Shown here piece by piece: positions 46,401 through 57,816 of a stretch of 64,000 bases of DNA. Numbering within the stretch: position 1 is the stretch's first letter; every line of letters starts with the position of its first letter. This stretch comes from Phlebiopsis flavidoalba. Its lineage: Eukaryota > Basidiomycota > Agaricomycetes > Polyporales > Phanerochaetaceae. Below the pieces are notes generated by a model. It ran no database searches and was not told where the DNA came from. It saw nothing but the letters and a program-made list of their open reading frames with translations. The stretch lies in NCBI GenBank assembly GCA_035772785.1, contig JAOCPU010000051.1, positions 186,001 to 250,000 of the forward strand, written 5' to 3'. Made by a program: the position numbers and the translations under genes.

Positions 46401-48239
46401 GGCATAGACAGGCGCTCGGGCAGCTCGATCGGCGGGCTTTTCCCAACTGTATTTCTAATTGCTTTACTGCACTACATTCTGTTTGAGACCTTGTCATGGG
46501 CTTACTATTGAATTAACCTGAGTTATCTGTCATGTAATGGTAATAAGTCCCGTCAAATGCGTTCTCGGCGTAGCCACGCGAGGCGGTGCGCGCCCGCCGG
46601 CCGGACGCGGATGCTGCGCCCCGATTAGGGGCGCGGGTTGCCGCTTTGGGCTGACCCGACGATTTCCGAGTGGTTTCACGTGCGGGTACCGTGGCGCGCG
46701 CAGGGCCACAGGCGAGGTGAGTGCGTGGCGAGGTAGCTCGCGGAGGGCCTGCTCCGTCCCGTGTTAACTGTGTCGGGGAATTGTCCTGTCGACCAGGCGA
46801 CGTGACGTCATGGCCTGTAGGCGTTCATTATGACGAGGGTGGGTGGTTGTGGTGGGCTTTTCTTTGGAAGTGTCTCCGCAGGCGTATGTGAGGGGTGATG
46901 CGCGCCAGAGACTACATTCCAGATATGTGATTGGTGATGTACAGACATGTAGGTGCTGCGCGGACAAAGAGAGGGCGGGTCTACAGACCGTTGACCGACA
47001 GACCTAGTATGTCGTCGTTCAGGCTCAGATGCAGTACTAGGGGAAGTCATCATTAGGCGCGACTTGGACCTAATTGGCCGCTCGGTAGCCACCTTACACA
47101 TCCATGTCAGAACTGACCAGACTGTGCGTGGTGGTATGGATTCGCTACACTATGATATGTTACTGCGCAGACAAATATGTCGGTCGCTTGTTGGAGACCA
47201 GAGGCACATGAAAACCTTACGCGAGAGTGTGTCAGGCTCATATACGGCTCTGGAGAAGCAGCCGCGGGCAGACATGACTGACATCATGGGTAACTCGTTT
47301 AGCCACACCTTCTGTCCTACACATCCGCTTATCGGCAATTGTACATGTGGCGCGATGGTGACGATGCGTGGGGGAGGGACGGCTCGCTGAAGAGAAGAGG
47401 CCAGGGCGGTCACGCGGACGACAGCGCTAACGTCGTGGATGCTGGCATTCACAAGCTGCGCCGCCGGCGCGGTGGCGTGCTTGACATCAGCCTGCTAGAT
47501 GCCCGCCGCCACGTCGCGAGGGACGATGTCCAACAGGACAACGGCTACGTCCATACAGGTGCATGGGGCCGCCAACCCCACATCTGTGGATGAATATGGG
47601 CCCGTGCGCTGCTGTCCCTCGCGGGCGGCGGCGCGTCGAACGGACAGGAGCCAGTGCTGTCTGGCGATCAGGCCGACACATGAGTGCCTGGCAGCTGTGC
47701 ATGCATTCTGTCGCCGCCCAAGCAAGGGCGGACTCGCTTCAAGGAGAAAGCAGCTGAGGCGACGCGGATGCGTTGCTGCCACTGAATTGGCTAGCAGCCC
47801 CTGCCAAGGGGGTTGGGCCGGCATCCTGCAATCACCTGTGTGGGTGTCCAGTGGAGTGTTCTTCCCGTGCGGGGCGTGGCCACTGTGTCCCACTCAAGCG
47901 GCCACCGGGTGTGACAAGCGGGGGTGGGGACCACAGGACGGGTTCTATTGGACATGCACAGCGTTTCCGGCGGTGCTTGGGATGTGCGCCGCCCCTTCGG
48001 TCGCGGTAAAGCGACGATCCGTCGCGTGGCGAGAACAAGGCGATATCAAGGATTGCGGTGCTGCCCGTCGGAGGCGAGTCGAGGTTCGGGCGCTGTGGGA
48101 GCTCCGATTTATGCATGCCCGGGGGCGGGCTTAGCCAGCAGAATCCCTGAAACGTCGTATCGGAGGTCTGGCCTCGTCACCCGACAGCCACGCAGCGGCG
48201 CCCGCCCTGTGTGTGCGCCCGTATTTGGCCGCTCCAGGG
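43481..48239. other. GC- and CpG-rich stretch, no gene recognised
   Basis: Many long overlapping frames occur on both strands, as expected from the scarcity of stop codons in GC-rich DNA; none carries a motif I recognise. A start such as MSDLAALLRNAEQDRR on the minus strand near 45.01 kb looks natural but does not extend in one frame. A frame starting MATRTVTLTPPRSLTG at about 43482 (plus) and minus-strand VSPSEVRTFIDMYVALG near 45.99 kb are also candidates. CG dinucleotides are very frequent. One or more real genes with frame breaks may be hidden here. Confidence 0.4.
45727..45752. repeat. (CG)n and poly-C tract
   Basis: A short CG dinucleotide run followed by C14 at 45739-45752. The CG run could adopt Z-DNA and the C run, as G14 on the other strand, a quadruplex. 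Confidence 0.6.
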
Positions 48240-50947
48240 GGCACTTCGCGCCGGGCATTAGCTCCGCTTCCACTTCCGAACTTGAGCTCGAATTGCCACG
48301 AGCTCCCTCAGGGGCTATGGTTTATCCGGCCGTGGGCTCCCTCTCCATGCCGCCCTAGTGTATTCTGGAGGACCACATCCCCCTCCTCTCCTCTGTCGTC
48401 GTGCGGTCCATCACAGCACTGCGACGCTCTCTTCTGCCTACGCTCAGCAGCCTCTGTGCGACCCATCTAGCTTACATCGTGCACTGCTCTGCGCCCGCCT
48501 CCGTATTTGCTGAAGAACTACCGCCCAGCCCACCTAATTATCTGCCTCCAGGCAACCGACAGACACTGGCAAATACCTTCTATTATACCCCAATGGCCGC
48601 CGCCAGCGCCCAGCCAATTGCCTCTTTCCCTCCACGCCTCCAACAACAACGACTTTTACGAATCATGACCACCCCATGGGCTCAGGGCTCCTTCACTGCC
48701 GCCGGGCTCTTTTCAATGCTAGGGCTCGTACGCCAGCCGCTTCATAGGCTCGCCCATCTCGTCCGCCGCAGGCCCTCCTTTGGCCGCCGCTTCTACCTGC
48801 GGGTCGCTCTCTGGCCAGCTTTACAGGCCCATTAGAGTGCGTATCCGCCACACATACCCATTTGACCCGGTGCTTGACAGGCCTGTACTTGACGAGGATG
48901 CCGCTTCCCTTTCCCCCGAGTACCAAAATGGATGGTAATCGAGGCAGGCAAGAACTGCGCCTCCGTCCCGATTGAGAGGCGATCGAGGCTCATCAAATAG
49001 CTGAAACGCCACTCTCAACGTCTTTGTGAACCGGTCACGAGAAGTGAACTGGTGAGTCCCAGCCGGCCGTTTTTTTCCCCCTACCTTTTCCGCGCTTCCC
49101 TACGACGTACTCCTTCAAGTGCCGTGCGATCTACCAATTCTGGCGGCAGTCAACCTACAGCACGACATGCACGCCACCGTCAGTCGTACCCACTTTGAAG
49201 AGTGCCATTGCCATGTCTGTCGTCCGTCCGATCCCTATGTTCGCCGCCCCCGTCCATCCGTCGTATTCCTAGATACCTTCCCCCCGCACTAGCCGGCTCC
49301 ATCCAGCCGCCAGTGTCCTACTTTGCTGACTCCGGCCACTGCCGCAGTCGCGCCCTCGTCCAACCTAAGGTTCATTCGATCCGGATGACATGTGAGCTGG
49401 AACACCTCGAGCAACGACGAGCGCTCACGTCGTCCGGATCCTCGTCGCCCTGACACACCCATCTCGACGCCCCTCACCGAGGTACCCTGCTGGATCGGCT
49501 CGCAGCGAGCCGCATGCCCATGTCCTCGTCCCGCGGCGATCGCTCGGAGGTCGTTCGACAAAACGACAGTGATGCCCTCGCGGACAGCGCGTCGCCGCTA
49601 TGTGCGGTCGGCTCTCCCACGACCCCGCGCGCATCAGCCCCGGCCCCGCCGGCCGTGTCTCCGCTGCGCTGCGCCGGAGGAACCCATTCAACGCCTACGC
49701 CGCCGTATACTCGGACTATTCGTCGCTCATGCCACCGGGCACGTCGTCCAGACGGGCGAGGATGCGCAGACAGTACGCAGGTGCTTTATAGTGCGAGCAC
49801 GGGCTGCGTCCCGCCGTCGCTCCTCCTCCAACAGCTGGCGCCACCTCGCCCGCGAGCACACGTCCCAGACTCGTCGCGCGTCGCCTCGCCCGTATCCGGC
49901 CCCTCTGCGGCATACCCCGATCCAGCATCGGCGCTACGTGCCCGCCGCCCTCCGCGTCAGGCGTCGAGCTCGACACACGGGCGCGCAGGCGCCTCGGACA
50001 GCAGAGCACGACGGCTTTGTCGCGGCCCGCGACGTCGCTGCTGCTGTCGAAGCCGTTTCATGGTGGCCCGAAGCCGAAACTGCAACAAGAGCTACAAGAG
50101 CCTGGCGAACGGGCTCAAGTACCACATGACGCACGGATCGTCCCGTCCCGCCAACTTTGCGCCGCCAAAGGACCTCGAGAGACAGCTCCAGGCACGCCCG
50201 ATACCTGCTCGCGAGGCAAGCGCACTCTCGCAGAGACGAGCTATGATGGCGAGCCCCTCGCACAGAGACGCCCAGCCTTCCGGCGAGGTCGCAGAAAGGA
50301 GGCCCCGGAGCGCCTCGCCTCCGCTCCCGTACGCTGTGCGCGCGTGTCGTCGACCCTTGCACAGCTCACTGCGTACATATTAGACTGTCTAATGTAAAGA
50401 GACCTTCGTGTAGCTCCCTTCCTACCGTCAAGCCACTACATCTGTGACCGTTCTCCCGCGCAAATACGTCGTGCATAGGACGCCTGGCATATAAACGGTA
50501 TCCCTGAACCAACTACCAGGCACCGTCAGCCGTTGCGACCACTCACGACGGCGGACCCCAGATCGGTGCTGCGCACAGTGATCGCGACGCACGTCGTCAG
50601 CACAAGTGTCCTTGCAGCCACCCACCGCGCTGGACACTCGCGGCACGTCAAAGCCCTACGCCGCGTCGTTGTGAAGCACTCCGTCGCCCGTGCTCGCGAC
50701 GCGCCGCCTGTGCAGCCCGCGCCGGCCGCGTATGGCGCACCCGCCGTTCCAAGAGCGCGATGCACCCGCCGACGTATGAGCTCCAGCCGCAGCATTTTCG
50801 CGCCCGCCCCGCAGCAACAGCACCAGCACGTACCCCCCAGCAGCAGCACGCGCACGCGCAGCAGCAGAGCCGATGCAGATGCAGTACATGATGCAGATGC
50901 ACCCCCAGCCTCAGTCGCAGTTTTTTTTTTTTGAGCAGCAGCGGTGA
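48240..50947 (+). CDS. Sfp1-like C2H2 zinc-finger regulator
   Basis: A nuclear DNA-binding protein. The clearest piece is a zinc finger near 50.06-50.16 kb: KPF..., PKPNC/NCNKSYK, LANGLKYHMTHGS and NFAPPKDLE, which after two one-base corrections gives the Cys-x4-Cys...His-x3-His finger of fungal Sfp1-like proteins (regulators of growth and ribosome genes in yeast). Before it lie low-complexity Ser/Pro-rich segments with natural reads such as RIRHTYPFDPVLDRPVL (48.85 kb) and NPFNAYAAVYSDYSS (49.68 kb). The C-terminus is glutamine- and methionine-rich: QQQHAHAQQQ, MQMQYMMQMHPQPQSQ, then EQQR and TGA at 50945-50947. The last join passes a T12 run (50921-50932). The start is uncertain; the 48.24-49.2 kb part is assigned by continuity only. 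Q-rich tails are common activation regions. Confidence 0.65.
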
Positions 50948-51945
50948 CGGCGCGCACGCTCGGCGCTTTGTACTTCACTAGGAAATTTAAAGCAACCCCA
51001 GCTGTACGCTCGGCATGCCGGCACACCCAACGGGCCCGGCGGCGGCGGCGCACGACGCCGCTTGGTCGCTCGCCCCCCGCCCCGCACGAGACAGAAAATT
51101 AGCAAAAAAAGTACATATCCCCGCCTGCAATCCCGCCAACCGCTGTATTTGTTTCGTTTTCCATCTGCGCTCTCTCTCAGGTCGGGTTCGGCTCGTACAT
51201 ATCCCTGAGTCGGCATCACGGAATACGGTTTTCATTTTCTTCGCTTGTTTCGCTTTTCGGTTATATACAGTAATAGTGCACGGTTTTCTACCTAATGCTG
51301 CCTTTTCCACCCACCCACCACTGTTTGTGCTTTTCTTGTGCGAGATGCTTGTTGTTTGTGCTGCAGATAGACCCTGGGCTGTCCGTCGTCTCCCTTATTA
51401 CTTTTTTTTGTCCCTTTTTGTGATGAAGTAGAGCAAAGACTGAGATTAATAGGTTGTGTACCTTACGTAGCCCACACACATAAATAAACCCGCGCCTTGC
51501 GTGTCTTCTCGAAGCTCTTTCTCTGCGTGTGCTTCCGCCTCGTCTGTGGATCTGAAGCCCCAGATGCGATGCTTACCGCTCCCCCGCGTCCGGTCGCGCG
51601 AGGTCGCGTGTGAGGCTTCGCCACGAGGCACCCCGCTGGGAATCTGGGCTGGGAAGATCCAGCTAGCGAGGCGACATTCGGAATTGGGAGACGCAGAAGA
51701 CGCAGAAGCACGCCCTGAGCATGAGAGCACCCCCCTCGCTGTCAGCAGATCAACGGCACGATCGCGCTAGATCTGGTGGCTCGCTCGCTCGCTGGCCTTA
51801 CCCCGGGCTCCGTTGCCCCAGCACATCGCCTCGGGGCCAGCACACACGCTCATTGTAAGCCAGCGCATTGTGAGAACTAAGCCGGCCGCGTTGCGCTGGC
51901 ATCGTGCCACAGAAGGAGGTCTGACGCCGGGGCTGGGCGTAGCGT

Positions 51946-51971
51946 GGCGGGGCGGGGCGGGGCGGCAGGGG
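51946..51971 (+). repeat. G-quadruplex-prone GGGGC repeat
   Basis: GGCGGGGCGGGGCGGGGCGG followed by CAGGGG gives four closely spaced runs of four G, enough for an intramolecular quadruplex. No known role here. Confidence 0.5.
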
Positions 51972-53148
51972 ATGTGGCCTGGTGTGGCGAGCAGGCGCGC
52001 TGCGCTTTGGAAGCCTAGCTGGGCTTTCCGTGTGCGTCCGCGCGGGGTGATCCGTGTTGGATCCGTGAGGCTTTGAGAGACGAGATATGGTCGGGCGTAG
52101 CGCAGGCGGGGTTTGGCGTGAGGGTGCGGTCGGGCGCGGCTGTAGTAGTGGTTGAGGTGGTGGGGAGGACGAGCGGGGTGGTGAGGTCGACGGTGCGCGT
52201 GCGAGGCCTTATAGCCTCTGAAAACTGCTCGCTTGCCCGACGTGCAGGGTGAGGAAATTAGTTTGCGCGTGCAAGAGAAAAAAAAAAGGAATGAGAAAAA
52301 CTTGGAGGAAAAACGAAAGTTTTTTGGCGCGTGCGTACTCTGAACAAGGGGCCCTGTCTCATCGCACCTGCTCATCGCATTCATATCATTGATTACGACC
52401 GCTACGTGCACAGACGTAGCAAGCATACTATATCAGGACCACGGACTCGCTGTATGCGCATTGCGAACTAGTATGTATAGACAAAGCGTGCGCACGCACG
52501 GGCAGCTGATGCGACCCCTGACCCCCGTCCGAGGCCGTCCGCGCGCCTGCGCGCTTGGCGATCGCACCGACGGCAACGGCCAGGGGCCACATGCTTAATT
52601 CGCGGCAGCCGCGTCGGGTTGGCGACACCAGGGATGCTGAGGCAACGCACGCCTGATGCGCACCATCATCGCCCCGGCCCGCGTGTAGCTTCGGCCAGAC
52701 GCCTCCGCAGGGCCCAACGCTGGCGCGGGCGAACGACGCCACACGGCGCGAGACGTGTGAGGAGAACAAGGCCTCTTTTTGGGCTGTGCGTTGTGCGCCG
52801 TGCGCGGCACCCCGGGCTCGCCGACCGCGTGTCTGAGTGCTGGCGGGTGGGGTCTCACGGGCGCGCGAATTCATTGTGCGCCGCTGCGGGGGATGTTACG
52901 AGAGGGTGTTCTTCCGCGAGCGGAGGTGGCTCGGCGCTGGGGCGGTGACATAGGCAGGTTCAACAGATGTGCGTTCGTCCCATCTCAAAGCGAGCTGTCC
53001 CGTGCAGCAGATAGAGTTGGAAGGGTGGCCTCGCACGCAGGGCAATTGGCACAACACACAGATCCCGATGGTCGGGCAACACGCCAGACAGCATCAACCA
53101 CAGAAACTCGCACCCACAAATCGCTACGCGGTGTGCGTTTTTGAAAAA

Positions 53149-53179
53149 CTCAAAATCGCCGTCCGACGGCGTTTTTGAG
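53149..53179. repeat. 15-bp inverted repeat
   Basis: CTCAAAATCGCCGTC, one spacer base, then GACGGCGTTTTTGAG: arms pair at 14 of 15 positions. GCGTTTTTGA is also present just upstream at about 53136. It could be a dimeric protein-binding site or a transcript hairpin. Confidence 0.6.
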
Positions 53180-54420
53180 GCGACAGACGGAAACGACTGG
53201 AGACGTCCCACCCTTCGACAAGTGACCAACACAACCAGGAAGTCCGCACCTCCTCGCTATATGACACGACTGCGTCAGGCTGGCGCACGGGTGGCGACAC
53301 ACCGCCGCACGAGACCGCGCGCCTGGAGTCCACCTCGCACCATTCTTTCTGCGCGGCTTTGTTTCCGTCCGTTGTGTGCCAAAATATTCTCGCGTCCTAC
53401 CGCGCGGCCCATCAATGCGGAGCCCGCGTCCCCACCCCAGCCTCCCTCGCACGAGTCATCGAGTCGGGACTTTTCGGGGTCGGGGGTTTGCACTGCGAGG
53501 AGCGCGAGTCTGGGTCTGGGTGGTGGTGGCCTGGGGCTTCTCGCTGCTGTGCCCTCGTCGCATCAAGTGGACGCTCGCTAGCTTGGTGATGTGCGTATCG
53601 TGATAGCCCAGAAGCTGTTTCGCGGCAGGCTAGCTACCCTTGCGATCTGTGTTAATGAAAATATAGATAAAGGTGGGAGGATCGCGCGCGCTATGTATCT
53701 ATAGAGATGTTGACGATTAATTTTGATTCTGTGTTTGAGAGCCAGCACACATAATGTGAACGTTTGTGATATCGTGAAGACACCACTCGCCAACTATTCC
53801 TCCAACTTGCAGTAAACCGTCGGTTCTCCAGCGACGCACCGCCGCCCCAGTCCAAGCGCCACACCAACTAACCACCAGAAAACACTGCCTTCCCGAAACA
53901 TAAACAACAGCAACACCAACCCAGCAAAAATCACACAAAACTTCACACAAACCGCCCCACCGTGCCCATCGTCGCACAAGCAACCCAGCCCAACACAGCG
54001 CGCACCCCGCCCACAATCCACCACCCTTCCCCGACCCCTTTGTGGCGCACGGCACCCCGGCCCGCCCTCCCACCGCGCCTTCACGTTAAATCGGCGCGGC
54101 GATGCACGGGGATGTCGGCCCCTGCCCCACACTCTCAACTTTAGTGCTAGAGGGATTGAGTCATACATTCAATCGTGTATTGTAGCTGCAGGATGACGCG
54201 CGCGTGCGCCTGTGTATATGAAAGCGGGCGGTGTGAGAGCGCAGGTTTGGGAATAGGCGAACATGTCGGTGCGTTAGGGATGGGTATGTTGGTTCTACGC
54301 CGGATCGGGCGGGGTTTCCTCCGAAAGAGGTATACGAGATGGGTGAGCTCGGTGGAACGGGAGCGCTACGCTTAAGGAGCTAAGTACGCTCGCAAAGTTC
54401 AGCCCGCGCGCAAGGGAAGT

Positions 54421-55884
54421 GTGCGCACACCAACGCAGGGATGGCGCTGCTCATCGCTAGCGAGCGCTGTGTGGTATATGCATGTAACGCTGCGATGTTT
54501 GTTACTGATAGGCGTTCAGGCGTTCTTTGCGCCTGCGAATGTGGCGGTTCAAGATTCTGCAGCGGGCTCGAACCGCGCCGGTGGGGACAATGCAGCTTAC
54601 ATCTGGGTGCGCATGGTGTCGTTTGCGTTGTGCGCTGCTCCTTTCGATCCTTGCTGATGAGGTGAAGGTGATCACTGTGGTTTGTAGTATCGTGTACAGC
54701 TTGTAAGTTGGTTATACAATAAAAGGGGCGCATATAACCTGCCCTAGGCACCTCACGAACGTCCCCCCCCCTCCCCCCTCGCCCTTACTCGGGCACCAAA
54801 GGCGTCCGCCTGCTCCTCGCAGGGCGCGGCCTCGGCGGGTACACAATCCCCTCCCTCCGTCCCCACAATCAGTCACATTCAACTGACGTCTGCGCACGCA
54901 AGTGGTTCATAGGCCTGTTCGGCGTGTACTATCAGACCGTCGTAGCCTAACGTTCACTCTCTACCCCTCGCTGGACGGCAAAGTCCCCGCTTGCTCACGC
55001 TTCCTTATTTTTTTCGCTTCAGATTCCTCACGACCTTTCCACCGCCGTCATACACTTTCTCCGGCCGAGCTCTTCAGCTGGAGGGCAGGTCCGCCGCTGG
55101 CGAGGTACCGCCCCTTCTCCCCCGCTTCATGAATCCTTGGGAGTTGGGGATGTAGGTGACGTGCGTAGTTGTGCGCACTGAGGTGGGGTCGCACATCATG
55201 TCGCGCGGGCGCCCGCACGTTTCTCTATCGGTTCGGAGAGCCAGCCACAGGAGGGCATGTCACTCGGACGGCCCAGCGGCTCGGCGCAGTTCGGGTCGCA
55301 GACCTGCCATCCCCACCTCTGACCTTACCACTGACATCCTAGCAGCGCTCGCGCTCGTCGAGCGCACTACTGCGCGTCGGACATGCGTCTGCACGCCCCC
55401 TCCTTGCTCCTGTTCCAGACACAAAATGCGTGCAGAGCTAGACACGGTCATCCGCCGCGATAGGCCACCAGCGCGTCGCCGATTACAGCCCTCCTTCATC
55501 CTGTTCCGCACAAAATGCGTGAGAGCTAGACACATCATCCGCGCGATAGGCCACAGCGCGTCCCGATGCACACATCCGTTCGCGTTTTCCGCCTCGCTCT
55601 GCCATCCTCTTGACATCTCTCGCCAGTACGTCCCCCCACCTCCACTTCCCCACTTTCTCATAGCTGAACGCCGCGAAGATGATGATTCGCGGAAACAATA
55701 CGCCCTTCGTCTTCCCCGCGCGCGACAGAGAGCACACTCGCGATGTTTACTCCTCATGATCGGGCTCTGCGGGTTCTGCGCGCAGGTGCTCATGACGATG
55801 GGGCTGCAGCTGTAGGCGCCGGGTCGGGGCGGGGGACGATGGCGGTGTACATCCAGGTGCGTTTTCGCCCTCGCTTGCACAAGT
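54421..55884 (+). CDS. EamA-family (drug/metabolite transporter) membrane protein, paralogue 1
   Basis: A ten-helix-type transporter of the DMT superfamily, related to SLC35G-like proteins; substrate unknown. Pieces in order: CLLLIGVQAFFAPANVAV (54.5 kb), the first helix; IWVRM (54.6 kb); LLGTKGVRLLLAGRG (54.79 kb); after an intron, FIGLFGVYY (54.91 kb); a shifted AELFSWRAG (55.07 kb), resembling the usual GE-F-W-R segment; HIIRAIGHSAS (55.53 kb); LLLMIGLCGFCAQVLMTMGL (55.75 kb); and GRGTMAVYIQ with a GT splice site (55.84 kb). The last helix, found in paralogue 2 as IFFHSSPSLLSI, was not located here, so the C-terminus may be missing or misassembled. A 91-bp tandem duplication lies inside the gene. 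Frames shift repeatedly and the start is uncertain. Confidence 0.65.
55398..55567 (+). repeat. 91-bp tandem duplication inside the EamA gene
   Basis: 55398-55488 and 55489-55567 are imperfect direct repeats. Both contain CCCTCCTT, CTGTTCC, ACAAAATGCGTG, GAGCTAGACAC and GCGATAGGCCAC in the same order. The repeated DNA covers the RAIG helix-capping motif of the transporter. It may be real or an assembly artefact. Confidence 0.7.
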
Positions 55885-57816
55885 AAAGGGGAAGGCTGAG
55901 AGCGGTGATGGGTGGTGTAACGCGGTGGGGTTTTGCTCGTTGTGTGGTGTTTGGGGCGCCGCCGAGTAGGTGGCGGTTCGGTCTCTGGGCATCACGGGGG
56001 TACCATTTGTCGGGAGTGCAGTGTTAGGTTGCTGTATTACGTTCCATATTGTATGCTTTAGAAGAGGCTGAGATGAAGTGGTGTCGTAGCCATAGGTTTC
56101 ACAGGAGGTTTTGTCGCGAAGGAGCGTCAGTGAGGATGTGGCGGAGGAGGGGTGATTCTTTTTCCTTTGCCAGAGAGGACGGGGAGCCATGGCGGAACGA
56201 ATAGACGAGCAATGACTTATTTGTGAGCTGATGTATAAGGGATATGTGAGGATGAAACACTCTGACTAACGGTCCAATACTCTACTAGCCTCTAGAGCGG
56301 CCAGTATGAAAAACCTGTTAGTCTTGAAAACATTGGTTGGCATTGTTTGGATTAATTTTGCATGTGATAACGTCGTCCATCCTCTAGAGGAATTCTTGAT
56401 GCGTGCGCCTTTGGTCGCTTGGGGCTTTGTTCAACGCATAGCAAACTCGGCACTGCTTACGGACTTGAAGCGGCCATTGGCGCTCGAAGTCCAGAGCATG
56501 ATTGAGCGCAACGAATGAGCAGCACTGCTACTCCAATCAAGCCGGCCCGTTTCCATTACACACAATCGTCTCACTGTACCACCCTTGAATAGTTCAACGT
56601 CTAAGACACACCCTAATACTTGCACAAAACCGCCACAATATACCTGACTCATAAGATGGCCGTAGGATGACAAGATCAGTGATCCAACGAACAATGAAAT
56701 CGGACCCATCAAAACACCTGCCCCGGAAGAAAAGTCGCAAAGACCTGTTGTGTCGCACTCGGGCCGGCGCTCCCCCGCTCGGTCCCGCTCTCCGGCCTCG
56801 GCCACAAATCGATGGGCCAATGGCACATGTGACCCACAACAGACTGCACCGCTATCAACAGCCGCCACCACGCCAGTCACCTGCCGCACAAAAACACTCA
56901 GCCCCCTTCCGTACCTTGCCCTAACTCCCCTCCCTACCACAACCACCGCCTCAAGCGGCAAGACAACGCAACGTACAGAGCAGACTGATTGGCGCCATCA
57001 CGTAACAACCTGCCACCCACTAACGAACGCTCGCGCCACCGCGATACATCGGTCCGCTCGATCTCCATTGATACGTCCACGTGCACATTTGCCTACGATG
57101 GACCGCCAGTCGAGGTGGTATGCCCACACCAATTACCGACCCACCGACAACGCTCGGCCGCCCGACCACAGGGCACTGTCCCGCGCGGCCGCACGCTCCC
57201 GGGCGGCGCGGCCGGCGGCGGCGAGACAATCAGCGCAAATGCGCCTCACCCTGGGAAGAATGTGGGCGATTCCACTGTCCCCAGGTGCGTGTCTGGATAG
57301 AGTTGCGGGTACCCGGGTTGGTTTGTGGGCGCGCGGGAGGGCTCGCACAGGACGCGCGGAAGGTGGCGAGGAAAACCAGAAATTCGCGGGGAGGGGATGT
57401 TATGCTTGCCGTGGCGGGTCGTCGCAGCGTGGTCGCCTTAATTTCGGCTGTAGTGCGCTGTGAAAAAAATGGGCGGTCGGTCTTTATTCCCTACTACCAT
57501 CTTGACATCGTGGTGCTGGGTTTTGTAGGGCGGTTTTTTGCACGCTCATCTGAATGTTGCGGGCAAGGTCACGACCTGATATAGCCTCGATTTCACAACC
57601 TTGGTCTAGTGCATTATGATAGCACGTTATTGTGCGAAATGGTGCGTTCATATATAGTTGAAGCGTGTAATGCTATGCGGCTAGGCGATGATGCGTTATT
57701 ATGACACCTAGTTGCTATTACATGGTGATTTGTTTTGTGTATCATATAGTGTGAGTGCTTGCTACTCGCACGTCATGTAATTTAAATTCTGGAACAAAAT
57801 GACTTCTGTCTCGCAG
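55885..57816. other. Spacer between EamA paralogues
   Basis: It should contain the end of paralogue 1 and the first exon and promoter of paralogue 2. A complete 70-codon plus-strand frame is listed separately. A C/A-rich strand-skewed stretch occupies about 56830-56980. The final 250 bases are AT-rich and end in an intron acceptor (TCTCGCAG, 57816). The first helix of paralogue 2 was not found. Confidence 0.45.
56306..56518 (+). CDS. Small hypothetical protein (70 codons)
   Basis: ATG to TGA without interruption in a moderately AT-rich island. The N-terminal third is hydrophobic (LLVLKTLVGIVWINFA), compatible with one membrane segment; the rest is mixed and ends KRPLALEVQSMIERNE. It has no known motif. 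It could be a small gene or an exon of the following transporter. Confidence 0.3.
   Translation: MKNLLVLKTLVGIVWINFACDNVVHPLEEFLMRAPLVAWGFVQRIANSALLTDLKRPLALEVQSMIERNE

Larger units (their letters stand above)
50948..54420. other. Unassigned GC-rich stretch
   Basis: The first 500 bases are probably the 3' untranslated region of the zinc-finger gene. Beyond that, overlapping frames on both strands lack recognised motifs; a minus-strand read KHRIWGFRSTDEAEAHAEKE near 51.55 kb looks coding but cannot be placed. A G-rich run is at 51946-51971, a near-perfect palindrome at 53149-53179, and an A/C-rich strand-skewed stretch at about 53820-54050, which probably includes sequence upstream of the first EamA gene. 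Confidence 0.4.

Noticed and set aside
47499..48134. 211-codon plus-strand frame
   Set aside because: GC-rich DNA gives long chance frames here; composition is Arg/Cys/Trp-rich and no motif is visible.
49392..50383. Two long overlapping plus-strand frames (245 and 289 codons)
   Set aside because: They are alternative frames of the zinc-finger gene in GC-rich sequence; the finger itself only forms when frames are combined.
51767..52426. 219-codon minus-strand frame
   Set aside because: The product is a low-complexity His/Pro/Arg mix with a homopolymeric Phe run; it looks non-coding.
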